Shown here: positions 36,339 to 48,996 of the stretch, one piece after another
Position numbering within the stretch: position 1 is the stretch's first letter
Layout: every line of letters starts with the position of its first letter
Origin: Medicago truncatula
Lineage: Eukaryota; Streptophyta; Magnoliopsida; Fabales; Fabaceae
Assembly: GCF_003473485.1 (NCBI RefSeq)
Contig: NC_053046.1
Location: 32,131,332-32,195,331, forward strand
Reading direction: 5' to 3'
DNA: 64,000 bases
The notes under the pieces: model-generated
Told to the model about the DNA's origin: nothing
Seen by the model: the letters and a program-made list of their open reading frames with translations, nothing else
Database searches by the model: none
Program-made: the position numbers and the translations under genes

Positions 36339-37879
36339 TGTGTGGGATGTTTATAATAAGCACCAAATGTGTGAAGCAGCAAGCTTATCATTCTTTAGAT
36401 GAAAAATAACAGAAAGATATGGACAGACACGTATATGAAGTACAGCATTGACTTATTATAAAATGTTAGTCTTGCTTATAAACATGTGTAATCAGTAAAT
36501 ATCCTTACTAATCAGATTTCTGAGCAGGTTTAGAGAGTTGGATCATATGCCTTTTGTCATGTTAAATTTATAGACCCTAGCTGTTTGAAGTATCAATTGC
36601 ATGCATGGCAGCATGGGAGATTTTTATGATACATAGATTCGGTACGGCTCTTAAAAAATCTAGAAGGATCAATTATTTGGGTGTGTGTGTGTGTTGTGTT
36701 CTAATGAGCTAGTCTTTCTGTTGTTGAATTGAGTAAAACTCTATTTCTAGTTATCACTTTAATGAAAAGGCAAACTAGACGCACACGATCATGTCATTAT
36801 TTCTGCTTAGTGTTCTTCTGATATACATATGCGCCATTGTATTCTCTTTTATGTTTGTCAATGTTCTCTATTAGTTGCTGATATGTTTGTAACACTTAAC
36901 AGATTTCTGATTGACCATATTTGACACAGTTCAAACACAAAATTAAAGAGGGACTGAGTATACATAAATTGGAAACCAACGGAAAATGAACTATTTCTCG
37001 TTGAGTCAGAGGAAAGATGCTGAGCTTGTTATTTACACAGTTGACAAAAGTGGGAAAAGTTAAAACTAGAAAACAGATATTCAAGTGGGGCTCCGCAGAG
37101 ATGGCTCAGGAATAAAAGACCAATCCAAATAGCCCAAATCTCTACACACTATAATCCGGTCCTACCATTATCTTCAGGTTGTTGTAATTTTGCAGTTCAA
37201 TGGTATCCAAAGTCTAAACCTCGCACACACTTCCACTCATAGACCGCTTGAACAGAGAAAACAGGGAAACTTAGAGAGGAAGGAAAACTAGTTGTTACTC
37301 TGTCCATCAAGAACAGGAAGGTTTCCTGGAAATGGCCATCAGAAGAGGCCATAATGGTGGCAAGAAACACAGTTTCCTTGGAAAGAATCTAGCTCTAGAT
37401 TCTAATTATTTGAACCAAAAATCACACACACTTTCAATCATATAACACTTGAACAGAGAAAAGAGTGAAACTAAAAGAGGATAGAAAATCATTCACACTG
37501 AAAAATGTACACATTTGTCTTGTTACTCAATGAAACAATAACTTTATACACACTATGAATAAGTTCTGCTCTCATCAGGCTTATTCATTAAGCATGGTTA
37601 TACAACACAGCAAACATCTAGTCACTTCTAAAATAGGACCTGAATTAACTAAGTGTCTCAAGACACACCTGATAATTCTGGTTGGCTACAAAACAGCTAG
37701 CTTGCTCTTTAATATCCGCAAACTGCATGCAACACTCCAAGTTCAGCCTTCTTTTGTTCATATGGTCCCTAGAAAAAGGAAATCTGATCTCTCTATGTTT
37801 ACTTCTCCATGTGCAATTGGGTGCTTAGCTAGAAAGAAACCTAACTTTCGGGGAGTCCTTTATGGTTTTCACAACATTA
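36339..37879. other. Gene-free region
   Basis: Two diverged direct copies of a segment with 'cttgaacagagaaaa' lie at about 37222-37290 and 37425-37490. A 128-codon plus-strand frame at 37555-37941 overlaps the edge of the P450 pseudogene and shows no family motif. No gene supported. Confidence 0.4.
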
Positions 37880-38420
37880 ACAAGCACCAAACGAATGTAG
37901 CGGCTGGATACAATCTCACCATCTTAGAGTCTCCATTATGACTGCATGCAAGGTACCCTTAGCAACATTGAAGCAAGATCAGTGTCTTTCTTTGCTCGAT
38001 TCACCTCAAAAGTTTTGAGCTATAAGTAAAGTTTGTCAGCAACATGAGCATGTCTAATTAACATATAAATGGCCCGTGATAGAGTTGTTTCAGTGGTGTC
38101 CCAACCAGCAATTACAAACTTCAAAATAACCTCGCTGACTTTTTTCAATTGCATTGTTTTCTCCCAATTATATGAATCTTAATAATATATAATTTTTATC
38201 TATTTCATTAACATGAGGAGTAATTTGTTAAAATGAAAGCTTAGATTTCAACTCCAACATTAGGTTTGGAGACATGATTTCTGTGATACATGATTGTTGG
38301 CCAATCTTTTTAGCATCCTCTATCTCTATCTTCCTTCTCTGAATTACTGAGTAAGTGAAATCATGGAAGAATTTGATGCTATATCTTCCTTCTAAGCTTA
38401 CATTTAGAACTTTCTAAATG
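37880..38420 (-). pseudogene. Cytochrome P450 pseudogene fragment (CYP704/CYP86-like)
   Basis: Minus-strand pieces follow P450 order: FHDFTYSVIQRRKIEIEDAK (about 38395-38300), 'ILLRFI-stop-LGE', then KFVIAGWDTTETTLSRAIYM followed by LIRHAHVADKLYL (the I-helix A/G-G-x-D-T-T signature, about 38125-38025), a stop, LKTFEVNRAKK, and finally HAVIMETLR with a 6-7 base insertion before RLYPA (K-helix ExxR). The heme-binding Cys region is absent. In-frame stops and shifts show it is not functional. The fatty-acid omega-hydroxylase group (CYP86 clan, CYP704) is the best guess from the I-helix text. Confidence 0.8.
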
Positions 38421-38794
38421 TATAGGGGATCAATGGAACAAAGGGCAACATAGGCAAATATGAAGGAAGCACAATAGAAGAGGGGGGAAGAACCACCTAT
38501 ATGCATAATCGAATTGTGATTTCTGAAGGATTTTTATTTTAATTTCAAAATGATAATATGACGTCGCAAAACAATGAGCTCTAATTGATCGTCAATGTAA
38601 AACAAGTTTACTAACAAGTAACAATGCATAGCTATTGAACTCTTTCTGAAATCAACCTATAATAAAACAAATACTATTCATGTATAAAAGAAAGCTTACT
38701 TTTTGGTAAAGATGGATAAAAGAAGTTAATCAAAAGTTAAATTTACTATGTGTGCATACCAAATGCAAAAGAATAGGTTTCTTATCATCTCTTT

Positions 38795-38856
38795 AAAGGG
38801 CAACCCGGTGCACTAGAGCTCCCACATATGCAGGGTCCGGGAAGGGGTCCCACCTT
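38795..38856 (-). mobile_element. Truncated Au-type SINE
   Basis: The block GGGCAACCCGGTGCACTAGA followed by GCTCCCACATATGCAGGGTC and CGGGAAGGGGTCC matches my memory of the 3' half of the widespread Au SINE family in reverse orientation. Only this part is present. Confidence 0.6.
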
Positions 38857-39597
38857 TATCATAAAAAAAAAAATACAGGAGATTAGAAAAAATGAATATT
38901 TATTAAATGCAACTCAAAAGTCAAAATAATCAATAATTATAAAATACACAAAAAAGGAGATAATGATCTCAATCAAGGAGCTCCTCTCAGCAAAAAAATA
39001 TATGACCGGTGAGTCTAATTTCATCTAACAGAGAAAGGTTTTAATTATAATCTGTAAAAGAATGAGATGAATTGTACAACAGTTTTACCTTTTGCAGCAC
39101 CAATTACCCACCACACAGGTTGTTGGAGCCTCCTTGAACCTTCTTACCACCACTCTTCTTTAAATTCAACAAATATATTGGTCAGGATAAATTTTGAGCT
39201 AAGTCAGCTTCAACATCGACTCAATTAGATGAGGAAGCATAAGAAAATTTCTGAGAAGACTATACACTTTTGGACCCGCGGCAAAGTGGAGTTCAGGCTC
39301 TAACTGCAAAAGCCTTTATCTTTATGCATTAAAGTTTATACTAGGTGTTGTGTGCTCTTTCACAGCAGTAATTCCAGTGTCCTTTATGAAGATAACATAA
39401 GCTGGAAACTACATTCAGAATGTGTGAATGATGAACTACTGGCTAAACAGCATATAGTCGGACAGCAGAAAACTAGCACATGACACCACATTTAACATTT
39501 GATCAAACTCAAAAGTTCAATGAGTTTATCCGTAAGAACTCTAAATGTCCAATAAATGTATATGGCCCATCTTCCAAAGGATTGAAGGCATTTCACT
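38857..39597. other. 3' flank of the APO3-like gene
   Basis: No coding features. The 3' UTR of the minus-strand APO3-like gene should lie in the right part of this stretch. Confidence 0.4.
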
Positions 39598-41639
39598 TCA
39601 GGCAACAAGGTCAACTTCATCTCGTTCTGGGGAAACCACATCTAATCTCATCATGCTCTTATATTGATCAGGAACTGGAGCCCCAGCATGCACACAGAGT
39701 TCCACAACAGCGGGAGCCTTACCATAATATCTCTTGATATTGTTATTCAGAGCAGGGCCATTCAGATCCTCAACATGCCAGACAAAATTTGGACCCACAA
39801 TATCATCTAATGTTGCCTCTTGCCATGCATGTAAACCATTCCGAGACTGATGCTTTGAAGCCTTGCACATTCTCAGCTTATGTCCCTTAGGACCAACCTG
39901 AACCTCAGGACAATATCCACAAGTATTCACAACATACTTCTCCATGATCTTCTTTGCACCTGAAATCATCTCAAACCATGAGTCCAATGCATGTTTACTT
40001 AAATCCCTTAATTTGTTCCTTTCTTCGTCACTCAACTGATCCATATGACTTATTTTGTTCTCCAGTAGACTTTGGACCTTCTCTACAGGCTCTTTTAACA
40101 TATAGGACGAATCAGTTAAAGGATTGACATTTTCGAAAGAACTATTTCTTTCAATTTCATTATCTTCCGCAACGGATTCAAAATCTGCAATTCTTCCTTC
40201 GATGCAATATACCGGTTTTGTTCTCCTCTTCGTGGGAAATTTTTTAAGGTCTAAACCCGCTTGTATACAAAGTTCAATTATGGCAGGGATACGTGGAACA
40301 CTAAACCTCTCATCATGGCCAACTCTTGGCTTGCCAACACGGTCATACAAATGAAAGCATTTTGGGAAACAAACCACGTCTTGAACACCTCCCCTTTTCC
40401 AAACATGAGTTGCACTCCGCAGCCAACTCTTTGGTCCCGTACATGTTCGAATTTCATGACCCACATAACCAATGTGAACCTCGTTACAAAACCTGATAAG
40501 TCAAAACCATTAAATGTGAAGCCAATGCAACTTGTTCTACTTCTACTCCAAAAACATAGAAAGCCCAGATCAATGACACAAAATTCTACCACTTAAAAAA
40601 AAAATGCTGCCAAGTATACTCGAGTTTCATTTGTTTAATTTAAGAATCACACAAAGGCATATTTGGCTCCTTTTAAAACGAGACAATCTATTTTTTTTAA
40701 GAAAAGTGACATATGGTAGAATGTCTCAACTCTATTTCCTGTCATTTTCCCTCACATCAGTGCAATCTTACATGTGATCTTTACCAGTTGTCAGTCACTA
40801 AAATACTCCCTACATTCCAAAACTTTTGTTGTTTAAGGTATTTTGCCCAGAGATTAAGGAAATACTTAATTGATGGGTAGTATAAGTACCAAAATTACCA
40901 TATTCTAATCATTGAACACTTTACAAATACCTATAAATTAGTCCCTGACATTTTCAAATGAGGAACAAATTAGTAATTCTGTTGATTTTAACTGAGACTA
41001 ATTTGTATTACACTTAAACAAATTACTGGAATAGAGGAGTAAGATATACTTTTCATCTGTCATATATGCATATAACATTAACATTTACACTTGTTTTTAT
41101 AATCAATTGTTGAGAATTTAATTGCTTAGAACTTAGGAGCTAAATCCTAGATACTAAACATCAATTTATTTCTTATGCAATGCAATTATTCGTACCACTT
41201 AAATTCAAAAACAAAACAATCATAGATTCACATAAAAAAGATAGAATGCATACTCGCAGCGCAAAACCGGAATAACTCGAACGAGTTGCTTCAAACCGGA
41301 AAGTAGAAACCCTCTTGCTTGATAAACTCTCCTCGCAACTTCTACAAGCTCAGGCACAAGTAACCCATTCTCAGGCGCCTCTTCCAGAACTCTACAAGGC
41401 TGTGCCTTTCGCGCTTCTCTCTCTGCCTTTGCCCTCGCAATCAAAACTTTCATTGGCGTCACGTAGGGTTTTCTTTCTGATTTTATTCGGCTAGGGTTGG
41501 GTACGTCAGAGTATGGGAATGCGTTGTCGGGATCGGGTGAGTCGGGGCAAGTGCCGGATGTGAAGGGGAGGGTGGCGGTGAGGCGGTGGGAGAGGCAGTT
41601 TAGCAGAGGGAGATGGGTGGTGATTGCGGTGGTGCGCAT
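39598..41639 (-). CDS. APO3: APO-family organelle RNA-binding protein, APO3-like (probably mitochondrial)
   Basis: Two exons, 41639-41254 and 40492-39598, join in frame (GA|G at the junction) to 426 residues. Residues 1 to about 45 are Ser/Thr/Leu/Arg-rich with few acidic residues at first, as for a mitochondrial presequence. Two APO motifs follow: C128-x2-C131-x3-H135-x5-H141-x4-C146 (RCEFCNEVHIGYVGHEIRTC) and C320-x2-C323 ... H333 ... C338 (TCGYCPEVQVGPKGHKLRMC). Each is followed by the typical 'HVW', 'HAWQEATLDDIVGP' and 'KAPAVVELC' blocks, and the protein ends RDEVDLVA. APO proteins are plant-specific, bind RNA and assist organellar intron splicing. APO3 fits better than APO4 by this C-terminus as I remember it. 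Confidence 0.9.
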
Positions 41640-42059
41640 GGCGGAGACACTGCGGTGAGAAATGGAAGTGGCGGAGTTTAGTTCCTGAGTTTTAGGAGGC
41701 GTTTATTTACTCTTGATGGTTCTTTCATTTTAATTCTTACAAAAGATTTTATCACCTTTTTTTTTTTTTTTTTTTTTTACTTTTTGTTCTTCTTGTTTTA
41801 TTTTGCTTCATATTTTAGTTTTAAGTACTTCATATTGATAGGGCTACGATTGAGAATCTCACGCTTTAAAATTTGAATTTGCATTTTAATATTCTATAGA
41901 TTTTTCTGATCTTTATTATGAGAAAACCTTTTTTTTTAGGATAATTGAATAACTAATGTATTTGATATATAATATAAATAAAATATATCAATTGCTTTTG
42001 GTTAATGTTCAATTCTTTATATGGCAAATTTGCCATAACTCTCTAGCCACGAGAAGTCT

Positions 42060-42860
42060 CTTACACTATTGAAGAATTTGTGTCTCACCGGCTTGTCCTT
42101 TTTGTAAGAATGAAGAAGAGTTGATTTAACATTGTTTAATCACAACGCAAGAGCTTTAGGAGTTCCGAAGGTTTATAATACTGATAATGAATGTTTGTAA
42201 GGAATCGAAAACCACCAACGTTCCACTTCCGTTTCATAACATTTACTTAAGGTTTGGTTCTTTTCGTCAATTAGTTATGTGGAGTATTTGGTGCTCAAGA
42301 AATTAGTTCGTGTTTATTATCCTAGCTACAAGTTCTATTTGCTACAACTATTGTATCTCAATTTTAAGTGGCTATAACTATTTTTGATAATATTATTGAG
42401 CAGAATGCTCTTAAACCTTGTCGAGAGGTCTCTTGACAACGAGGTAATCATGACACGATGATCCTTAATGTAGACATGACTGCACTAGCAAATCCAATTC
42501 GACAAATCTTATTAGACACCATTGTGGGAGCTTAATATTTGGGTTCCATGAGAGTGTTGGTTGTTATAATATCATTCATGCTGATTTTGAGTTGTAGTGT
42601 GTGGGTGTAAGTTATGCTAAGAAAAGGAATTAAGATCTCTTGTTTATACTCTTCGCATATAGTCTAGTCAGTGAAAACTAAGAGTCATCGCTTTCACCAT
42701 TATCTAATTTGTTGGAGCATATCAAAGTCCATCAAGGTATAAATTGAATGATTTCTCTTCGCCATATTCTCTAATAAGGTAATACTTGTGCGAATTTCTT
42801 TGCAAAGTCGAACGCTAATAATACCGAACTAGTTGTTGAAGTTTGTGATCGTCCTTGAAA
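42060..42860 (+). pseudogene. LINE relic: zf-RVT and RNase H pieces
   Basis: About 42080-42170 translates in pieces as CPFCKNEEELI-stop-HCL, the zinc-binding end of LINE reverse transcriptase. About 42765-42855 gives HIL-(two codons lost)-GNTCANFFAKSNANNTELVV, matching the REGNTCADFLAK end of the RNase H domain. The spacing and order fit one decayed plant LINE just upstream of the SmE promoter. Confidence 0.75.
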
Positions 42861-43175
42861 CTTTATTAGACTCTTTTGACTAATGTTTTAGGTGCCTCCT
42901 CTTTTAAATTATTATTTTTTATTTATTTTTTTGCTTTTTTCTTTTTCGCTTCCTTAAAAAAAATTACCTTCAAAATTGAGTAAAAAGAAAGAAGTCACTT
43001 TAAAATTTGTTTATCTTTTTATTATTTACATTGATTTATTATTTATTTTGTTGGCGTCTACTAAAACCCTCTCAGTGAGTGAGCTAGCAGCATTAGTCAC
43101 CGTCGCTCAATTTTTAGGGTTTAGCTCTCATCGTCTCTCCAAACCTTCACCGTCCGCTCACCCTCACCAGCTGCC

Positions 43176-46123
43176 ATGGCGAGCACCAAAGTTCAGAGGG
43201 TTATGACCCAACCCATTGTACGCTTTCTCAACACACTCTTTCCTCTCTCAATTTCACTTTTCTTTCTCTTTAACAACTTAACCTAATTTCCGTTTTCTTT
43301 CTTCTTTTTCTCATCGCAGAACTTGATCTTCAGATTTCTTCAAAGCGTAAGTCCTTCTTAATTCTTCCTTCTGTTCTTGCCCCAAAGTTTCGTTTTTCTG
43401 ATTTTTTATTTATTTTATTTTCGCAGAAAGCGCGGATTCAGATTTGGCTTTTTGAGCAGAAGGATTTGAGAATTGAAGGAAGAATCATTGTAAGTTTATT
43501 TTTTCAAGCTTTTTTTTTTCCTTATCAAATCAATTTTAAAATGTTGTGAAAAATTGAAAAAAAAAAGCAGCTTTTTTTAATTGGGATTTTGGTGCTGTGA
43601 ACTTTCTTTCAATTATGTTCTGAATGGTGTAGAATTATGTATACAGATTTTTAGGAAAGCTACGGCTTTAGTGTGCAATAACCTATTTGTTTATTTGAAG
43701 TTGCTGAGCTATAGCAAATTAGTCACTGTTTGATGCTTTGGGAATTGCAAATTAGTCACTGTTTGATGCTTTGATAAATATCTACCATTGATCTTATAAT
43801 GCTTCTAATTATAATTTGGCTTCTTGACAAGTACTACTGAATTTAAGATTATTGTTGAGTTATGTTTTAAGAAACATATGCATAAAACCGATGACATTAT
43901 GATGTCGTTTGATTCGTGTAGCAGAGCCTACTTAGTGGGATAAGAATGCAAAATAGAAAGTTGTAATAGTCCAATTGGTAGACCAAATAGTCACGGGTTT
44001 TTGCATCGGGAGGTTTACACTAAAAAGAAGAAAGGGGCACATGACAGAGTTAGCAGAGTTGGTTATAGGAGCATGAGTACGGGGGATTTGAACGTCGGGT
44101 GTAATTAGGATTATTTTTTCTTGCATTTTATTTCAGTTTCATGCTTGTATTTGTTGTATTTTCATAGATGGTAATCTCCTTTTCTGTGGAGATTCATTTG
44201 TTTTCATAAATGCAAGAAGTATTCAACTTTTCCTGCTCTTTATATGATCAATTCTATTCTGTCATGGAAAACCTGATTGTGACCTATGGAGCTTGTCGGT
44301 TTGATCTAATGGTAGACTTTCATAGGTGTAGAGTTGTGAACTCGTAAGGTTTAGTGGTAGTTTTTTTTTTTTTTTTTTTTTTTTTTGAAGAGGCTAAATT
44401 TAGCCCACCCAAATTGACACTGGTGAGAATTGAACTTGAGACCTTGAGGAGGAGCACACTCCCAGGTCCCAAGCCAATACCACTAGACCAACCCAAGTGG
44501 GTTTATTGGTATCATTTTAATCTACTTAACCAGTTATTCTCAAATATTTCATAGGTCTTTCATTCAAATTTAGCCATGACATTCCCTTAAATGTATTTAC
44601 AATAACCAGCAGTTGATTCTTATCAGCTGTACTACAAGCCAATTTGCTTGTATCCCTGCCTCATACATTAATCGTTTTCCTAGTGACCCATTTCAATACA
44701 TCAAAATCTGTAGTCAACTCAAGCTCTTGCAGTCTTGGCGAGTGTTTTAATTGCCATACCCAACATCCATACCACAAAAGATATATCTGGGCAATTATGA
44801 GGTGGATAAATCGGTCTTTGGTTTACGAGTATATATTTCTTTAGATGTATGAAATTCTATCCCCAGAAAATATTTCTGCAGATCCAAATCTGCAATTTCA
44901 AACATTCTTGTAACTTCTCCTTCAAGCCCGAGTTCAGCTTCATTAACGCTTTAACAATAATATCATCCACATTGATAATTGGGGCTGTAGTTTCTCTTTT
45001 GGATTGGCTCAATATATATAATATAAAATAAAATATGACCAACCTAGCTTTGGGTGTGTCTGTGACTCTTCACTTCCACCCCTAATTAGGTAAACGTTTC
45101 TTGATAGTTGACTATACACGATCTAGTGCTTAAAACCCGTGGAAAATAGCCGAGAATTTTACACAAGCCAGTGGAGTTAATTATCAGATTTTAGCCAAGA
45201 GTTTTATACAATCCTGTGGTTTTACTTTTAGCTGTGCATTTTGATGCTTGCCCAAACCTGTGGAGTTGTAAGCAGTTCAAAAGGGACATCTGATGGAAGT
45301 GCAGAAAAATAGATGAAAGAACTGCATTTGTGGAGTTATTTTCCACAGCTTACAACTCTTCCATCATTGCTTTTTCCAATTTTGATCTTCTAGAGCCTAT
45401 GTGATGTTTAGTGCTGTCGTGTAGCTGAATGTTAACAAACTGCTATTTTCTGCTATTAGATGTTTCTAGGAACAGACATATTAGAAATTTGTACCCGACA
45501 AACAAAAGCTCTATGTTTACAACTTTTTGCATTCATTTATCAGCATCTCTAAGAAATGTGATATTACACTTGTCACTACTTTGTACTATCTAAATTTATC
45601 TTGGCCACATCCTTGGTATCCAAAACTTTGAATTTGAATTTCATTTGTCTCTTTCAACAGTTTAGGACTTTGTAAACTTTTTGATTCATGAGCTCATTTC
45701 TTGGGGGAAAATGCTTGGTTATTGTTTTTGTTAGAGTGTAGACAGTACATCCTCATTAAAATTTGGATTTTTTAGTAGGTTTTTAATGATCTTGTGATCT
45801 TATTTTTGTTTTAAACAGGGTTTTGACGAGTACATGAATTTGGTTTTGGACGATGCTGAAGAAGTAAACGTCAAGAAGAAGAGCAAAAAAACATTAGGTA
45901 ATACATGTTTCTTATATTTTGATTATATTTGTCTTTGCCACTCATGCATTTTCTGAAGGGTGTTATTGTTTTGATTAGGGAGGATCCTTCTTAAAGGAGA
46001 CAACATAACTTTGATGATGAACACGTAAGTGAAATTAAAATCACATTTTCATATATTTCTATGGTTTTCTTCTCCTCATTTTAAGTGAAATGATTTGCTT
46101 TTACAATTTTCAGGGGTAAATGA
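43176..46123 (+). CDS. SmE: Small nuclear ribonucleoprotein SmE
   Basis: Six exons, 43176-43217, 43320-43346, 43427-43489, 45819-45897, 45979-46024 and 46114-46123, give 88 residues, the usual plant length, with all junctions GT-AG and in frame. The protein starts [14 protein letters not shown]. Sm motif 1 includes GFDEYMN (45-51) and Sm motif 2 is [10 protein letters not shown] (71-80). SmE sits in the heptameric Sm ring on U1, U2, U4 and U5 snRNAs and is essential for spliceosome assembly. Intron 3 is 2.3 kb and contains a SINE; the other introns are small. The upstream text 'tttagggtttagc' before the ATG is typical of plant housekeeping leaders. Nothing suggests damage. Confidence 0.95.
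44361..44501 (-). mobile_element. tRNA-derived SINE with poly(A) tail, in SmE intron 3
   Basis: Read on the minus strand it starts with TTGGTCTAGTGGTATTGG (box A-like) and has AGGTCTCAAGTTCAATTCTC (box B-like), ending in a run of 26 A. It is distinct from the GTCCTCGTGAGC family at 4591 and 55151. Target duplications are not clear. Confidence 0.75.
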
Positions 46124-48890
46124 TGATGATGATCTCATTGGTACGGTGGTTCCGTTCAACAAGGCCGATTTATCTTTACCCTTTCAGTTTAATTACTATA
46201 TCTCTTGTCAACATGTTGAATACGCTGCGTGAAAAAAGTTATGTTGACAATATGAAATTTTTATGCACCAAACAAATACTAGGTTTGTTGGTCCTTGTAG
46301 TTATGTCTTGTTGCTTGTATTAAAGTCCAAACTCCAGAATGTAAACCAAGCTGTGGTGATTCAGAAAGTTTAACACCAACTTATAACCTTCATCCATTTA
46401 TTGACTTCCCCCCTTCTATCATATGCTATATCGTGCCTAATTAAGAATTTTAGAGGATTTTATTAGATTTTTTTTAGGGCATTTTTTTATGAATTTAATT
46501 GGGTAAATTACAGTCACTTCCCTTGAGGCCTTCTTAAAATGCACTAACACGTCCTCTAGTTTTCAACTAAACATTAACCTCCCCTCCATTTAACACTGTT
46601 AGTCGGTTAAATAACTTTTCAACTTTCACTCATCCTCTCAAATTGGATTTTTATTTGATTAAAATACAATTGTACATGAATAATTATCAAACCAGTTTGT
46701 CATTAAAATCATCATCGATGCAATTGTACACATGAGTTTCTTCAAAGCAGTTTGTCTTTAAGATCATCATCGAATGTCATAATAATTTACAAAACACCAA
46801 ATTTAGCGAATTTGAATGCGAAGTTGGCTATACATAACCATAACATAGCAGAGTATGCTTTAACAAATAAGAGTAACTTTTACCAATTGTAACTAACGAA
46901 GCAAGATAAAGCAATATAATTGAACTATGTATGAGAATATGTGACGGGGGTTCTTGTAGTTTAATCCAATTTGATAGTGTGAAGATAAATGGCAAACTGA
47001 ATATTCTGCATATGATTCACGACTTTTTTACATGCTTATCATTTGGAGTGACACCCATGTGGTCTTAATGTCTGCTGAACTGTTAGACCCATTGGTTGTG
47101 ATTTTTACGGTCAGGAACATGACCCGTAACACAATACAAAAACATCATGAAAACGAGATTGAAGACGACTATTAGACTAGCCTCGTGGTGATATCATAAA
47201 CCAATTGTATTGCATATCATTGTGCTATTTTTGGTTGTCTACATTAATTCGAGTTATGCATGATTGTAAACTTTTGTTTTTATATTTAGGGGGGACCGAT
47301 CATTTGATGCTATGCTATCATTTTAGGAAGTGGGGATCATTTAATGTTATCATGTTATGCTACCATTTTAGGAAAATGGTGGTGATATACGCTGCAAGTG
47401 AAAGATCTTAACTACTCAAATGGATGAATGAATTGATTACACGATGCGTCCGTAAAATCAAAAAAGAAATATACTATAATGATGATGCAAATTGCAATAC
47501 ATTATGATTCGTTAATTGTTGGGTTAATTAGGGGAGCTCGAAGGACCGTCAACATCATGAGGATATACAACCGACATTACATCTAGGGCAGGACAATCCC
47601 CCTCAAGTAGTCACCCACACCAGTAGCTTGGGCTCTGATACCAGTTTGTTGGGGAGTGGGAATGAGCTAAACGTCTAGGACCACTAAGAGACTTAGACAC
47701 CACACTGTTACTCAAAACTTTAAGGTAATCTAGTGGTAGGAAAATGTAGATCTTGAATCTAGGAGTTTCAACATTAATATCATATAATTATATTACTTCA
47801 CGTAATATAATTTTATACGGTGTCCAAAATATCCACTGCCCAGTGACATCATCGCTACACACAGGATGTATAATGGAGGTTTAGAAAAGAAAAAAAATGT
47901 GGTTTGGTTGGTGAGCTAAAGAACATTAAAGAAGTTAAAAAGAGGAGGTCTCGAACATGATCCCAAAAATTAATATGACCAATAATTTTACTAATATTGC
48001 CTATAAAAAGTAAGTATCATTGAAGATAAAAACATGTTTATTAGTTACCAGTAGTAATATTCTTGAAAGATCACCTAGTTTTGTGGCGTATATTCAACAA
48101 CTTAACTGACTAAATATTAATGTAAAAACAAATGGCGATCATAGGCGATTTTTCTTTGTTCTTCTCATCACCCTGAACGTTACTCTGATTCTGATTCTGA
48201 GACATATCTACATTAAAAACAAATGGCGATCAAAACCTAACTAAACAACAATGCCATAAAATCATAAAATCAAAAACTAAACCTAAACTTAAACTATCAT
48301 CAAAACCTACACTTAAACCTAAACAATTCTAACAATTCTACAACGATTCATCAAAACCTAAATCTAACAATTCAATAAAAGTTCTCTAACAATTCTAACC
48401 ATTCTAACCTAAACTATCCTAACATATCATAAAATCAACAAATCAATATAGTCGAACATATATAATCGAAATTTAAGAAAAGCGTTGTGATTGAAAATTG
48501 GCTTGGAATGGCTTGAAATAGCTCAAAATCGCACATTGGAGATCAAAAAACGTAACAATGGAGTTTTGGAAACTCCTATGTCTGTTATGTTCTTATAACA
48601 TTTTCCTCGGTTCCTCGGCAGTTAACTGCAGCCGGATTTCTAATTCCTTAGCAGTTAACTGCCTAGGAAGCAAAAACGTAAATTACTCGTGTGCCACAAC
48701 GTTATCAAATGTGGGAACAACAATTATCAACCAATTATTAATGTAAAATTAAGTTAGTAGGGTACAATTGACAAAAAAAACTATTTGTACGGGGGCATAC
48801 ATAAATCTACAATAAGTAGATCCCTCCCTTTGAGGGTAATCAAAATCTACTTAATTAGAGTTTAAAACGATGGTTCAACTTACAAGCCCG
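46124..48890. other. Intergenic region between SmE and FAR
   Basis: The SmE 3' UTR occupies the first few hundred bases. At 46491 'gggtaaattacagtcacttc' looks like the left end of a MITE whose right end was not found. 47620-47660 holds a primer-binding-site-like sequence (listed separately). 48240-48430 is AAACCTAAAC-like low complexity. No gene. Confidence 0.45.
47626..47865 (-). mobile_element. LTR-retrotransposon remnant: primer-binding site next to an LTR edge
   Basis: On the minus strand TGGTATCAGAGCCC is the classical site for initiator-Met tRNA priming. It lies 3-4 bases after '...CCCCAACA', which has the CA end expected of a 5' LTR. The LTR would extend rightward (plus 47650 to perhaps 47865). 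The other LTR and internal genes are not recognisable here. Confidence 0.5.
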
Positions 48891-48900
48891 TCTATAAATA
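48891..48900 (+). promoter_or_regulatory. TATA box of the FAR gene
   Basis: TCTATAAATA lies about 97-106 bases before the FAR start codon, which would place transcription start near 48925-48930 and give a leader of about 70 bases. Based on position and consensus only. Confidence 0.6.
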
Positions 48901-48996
48901 ACTCAATGATAATCATTACAAAATAACACTCTATACGTTCCCTCAAAAACAAAGCAAAAAACCACTCTAGACGTGACTTTAATTTATTTCTTAGTA

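Noticed and set aside
37555..37941. 128-codon plus-strand open frame
   Set aside because: No family motif, no splice context, and its end overlaps the antisense P450 relic.
48240..48430. AAACCTAAAC-like repeats resembling interstitial telomere DNA
   Set aside because: The units are irregular and lack the CCCTAAA period, so this is simple low-complexity DNA.
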